Source of the DNA: Alphaproteobacteria bacterium
GTDB lineage: Bacteria > Pseudomonadota > Alphaproteobacteria > ATCC43930 > CGMCC-115725
Direction of reading: 5' to 3'
NCBI GenBank assembly: GCA_030039775.1
Contig: JASHUX010000348.1
Location: 1-6,722, forward strand
Length of the DNA: 6,722 nucleotides
Shown here in pieces: positions 6,383-6,722 of this stretch. The notes under the pieces are model-generated. The model had not been told where the DNA came from. It made no database searches and saw only the letters and a program-made list of their open reading frames with translations. The first letter of the stretch is position 1; the number at the start of each line of letters is the position of its first letter. Position numbers and translations under genes: made by a program.

Positions 6383-6722
6383 ATGTCAGAATTTGATTTT
6401 CCGAGCTATGAGGGCGCGCCGGAACCGGCCGCTGCGCCGCGGCCGACGCCCGCGCCGCCGCGGCCCGCGCCACCATATCTGACGACCCTCAATGACGCGC
6501 AGCGCCAAGCGGTCGAGGCGCTGGACGGACCGGTGCTGGTGCTGGCCGGTGCCGGCACCGGCAAGACCCGGGTGCTGACGACGCGCCTCGCGCATCTCCT
6601 CTATATGCGGCGTGCCTTTCCGAGCCAAATGCTCGCCGTTACGTTCTCCAACAAGGCCGCGCTCGAGATGCGCGGGCGCCTGGAAAAAATGATCGGCGCC
6701 AGCGCTGAGGGCATGTGGCTGG
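6383..6722 (+). CDS. UvrD/PcrA-type ATP-dependent DNA helicase, N-terminal part (cut by window edge)
   Basis: An open frame of 113 complete codons from the ATG at 6383 to the window edge encodes the start of a superfamily 1A 3'-5' DNA helicase, a family acting in nucleotide excision and mismatch repair, replication restart and removal of RecA filaments. After an unusual Pro/Ala-rich stretch (about 11-31) come the Q motif LNDAQRQAV (36-44), the Walker A motif AGAGTGKT (55-62; K61 contacts ATP phosphates) and motif Ia AVTFSNKAALEMRGRL (85-100). The final MWL is where the family usually continues into the GTFHS motif. Most relatives have TN rather than SN in motif Ia, a conservative change. UvrD, PcrA and Rep cannot be separated from this part, so no symbol is assigned. 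The start lies 43 bases after the methyltransferase stop, with its own promoter candidate, so this is probably a separate unit. Confidence 0.9.
   Translation, partial: MSEFDFPSYEGAPEPAAAPRPTPAPPRPAPPYLTTLNDAQRQAVEALDGPVLVLAGAGTGKTRVLTTRLAHLLYMRRAFPSQMLAVTFSNKAALEMRGRLEKMIGASAEGMWL
6436..6465 (+). repeat. short palindromic direct repeat in the Pro/Ala-rich helicase linker
   Basis: GCCGCGGCC occurs at 6436-6444 and again at 6457-6465, 21 bases apart and in the same reading frame. The first eight bases of each copy are self-complementary. The repeats lie within codons for the Ala-Pro-Arg-rich linker and probably reflect low-complexity coding rather than a binding site. Confidence 0.4.

Noticed and set aside
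1..6722. Search for CRISPR repeats, insertion sequences, tRNA genes, toxin-antitoxin pairs, phage genes or an undescribed multi-gene system
   Set aside because: Nearly all bases are accounted for by recognised housekeeping genes with short junctions; no terminal inverted repeats, repeat arrays or cloverleaf-like sequences were seen by eye.

Overview
The window is GC-rich, densely packed bacterial chromosome, most likely from an alphaproteobacterium (perhaps Rhodospirillales-like). The reasons are the strong G/C preference at third codon positions, the alphaproteobacterial wording of Dxs and the FPP synthase, and the gene order HDAC-like / xseB / ispA / dxs / tlyA / TrmA-family methyltransferase, which I recall as common in that class. 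I found no mobile element, CRISPR array, tRNA or rRNA, and no gene-free stretch longer than about 55 bases.

Layout. Bases 1-253 (minus strand) hold the N-terminal part of a small class I SAM-dependent methyltransferase that runs off the left edge. A 48-base divergent gap separates it from a complete zinc-dependent deacetylase of the HDAC/AcuC superfamily (302-1225). After a 54-base gap with a plausible sigma70-type promoter and a purine-rich ribosome binding site comes a tight plus-strand series: xseB (1280-1531), ispA (1524-2438), dxs (2450-4387), tlyA (4403-5149) and an RlmD-like rRNA m5U methyltransferase (5146-6339). Junctions are 8-base overlap, 11-base gap, 15-base gap and 4-base overlap, so cotranscription and partly coupled translation are likely. 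A new unit then begins with a UvrD/PcrA-type helicase (from 6383), cut by the right edge.

How the genes work together. Dxs makes 1-deoxy-D-xylulose 5-phosphate, the entry step of the MEP pathway. IspA joins the resulting C5 units into farnesyl diphosphate for undecaprenyl phosphate, quinone side chains and hopanoids or carotenoids. XseB is the small subunit of exonuclease VII. TlyA and the RlmD-like enzyme both modify ribosomal RNA, probably at nearby positions in domain IV of 23S rRNA. The HDAC-like protein has a complete active site but an unknown substrate.

This looks like an ordinary conserved housekeeping region; I see no new defence, mobile or biosynthetic system. Points worth a second look are the HDAC-like gene beside the isoprenoid operon, the start-codon and junction arrangement, three local sequence structures (two hairpins and one short palindromic repeat), two possible near-leaderless promoters, and the Pro/Ala-rich N-terminal extension on the helicase.
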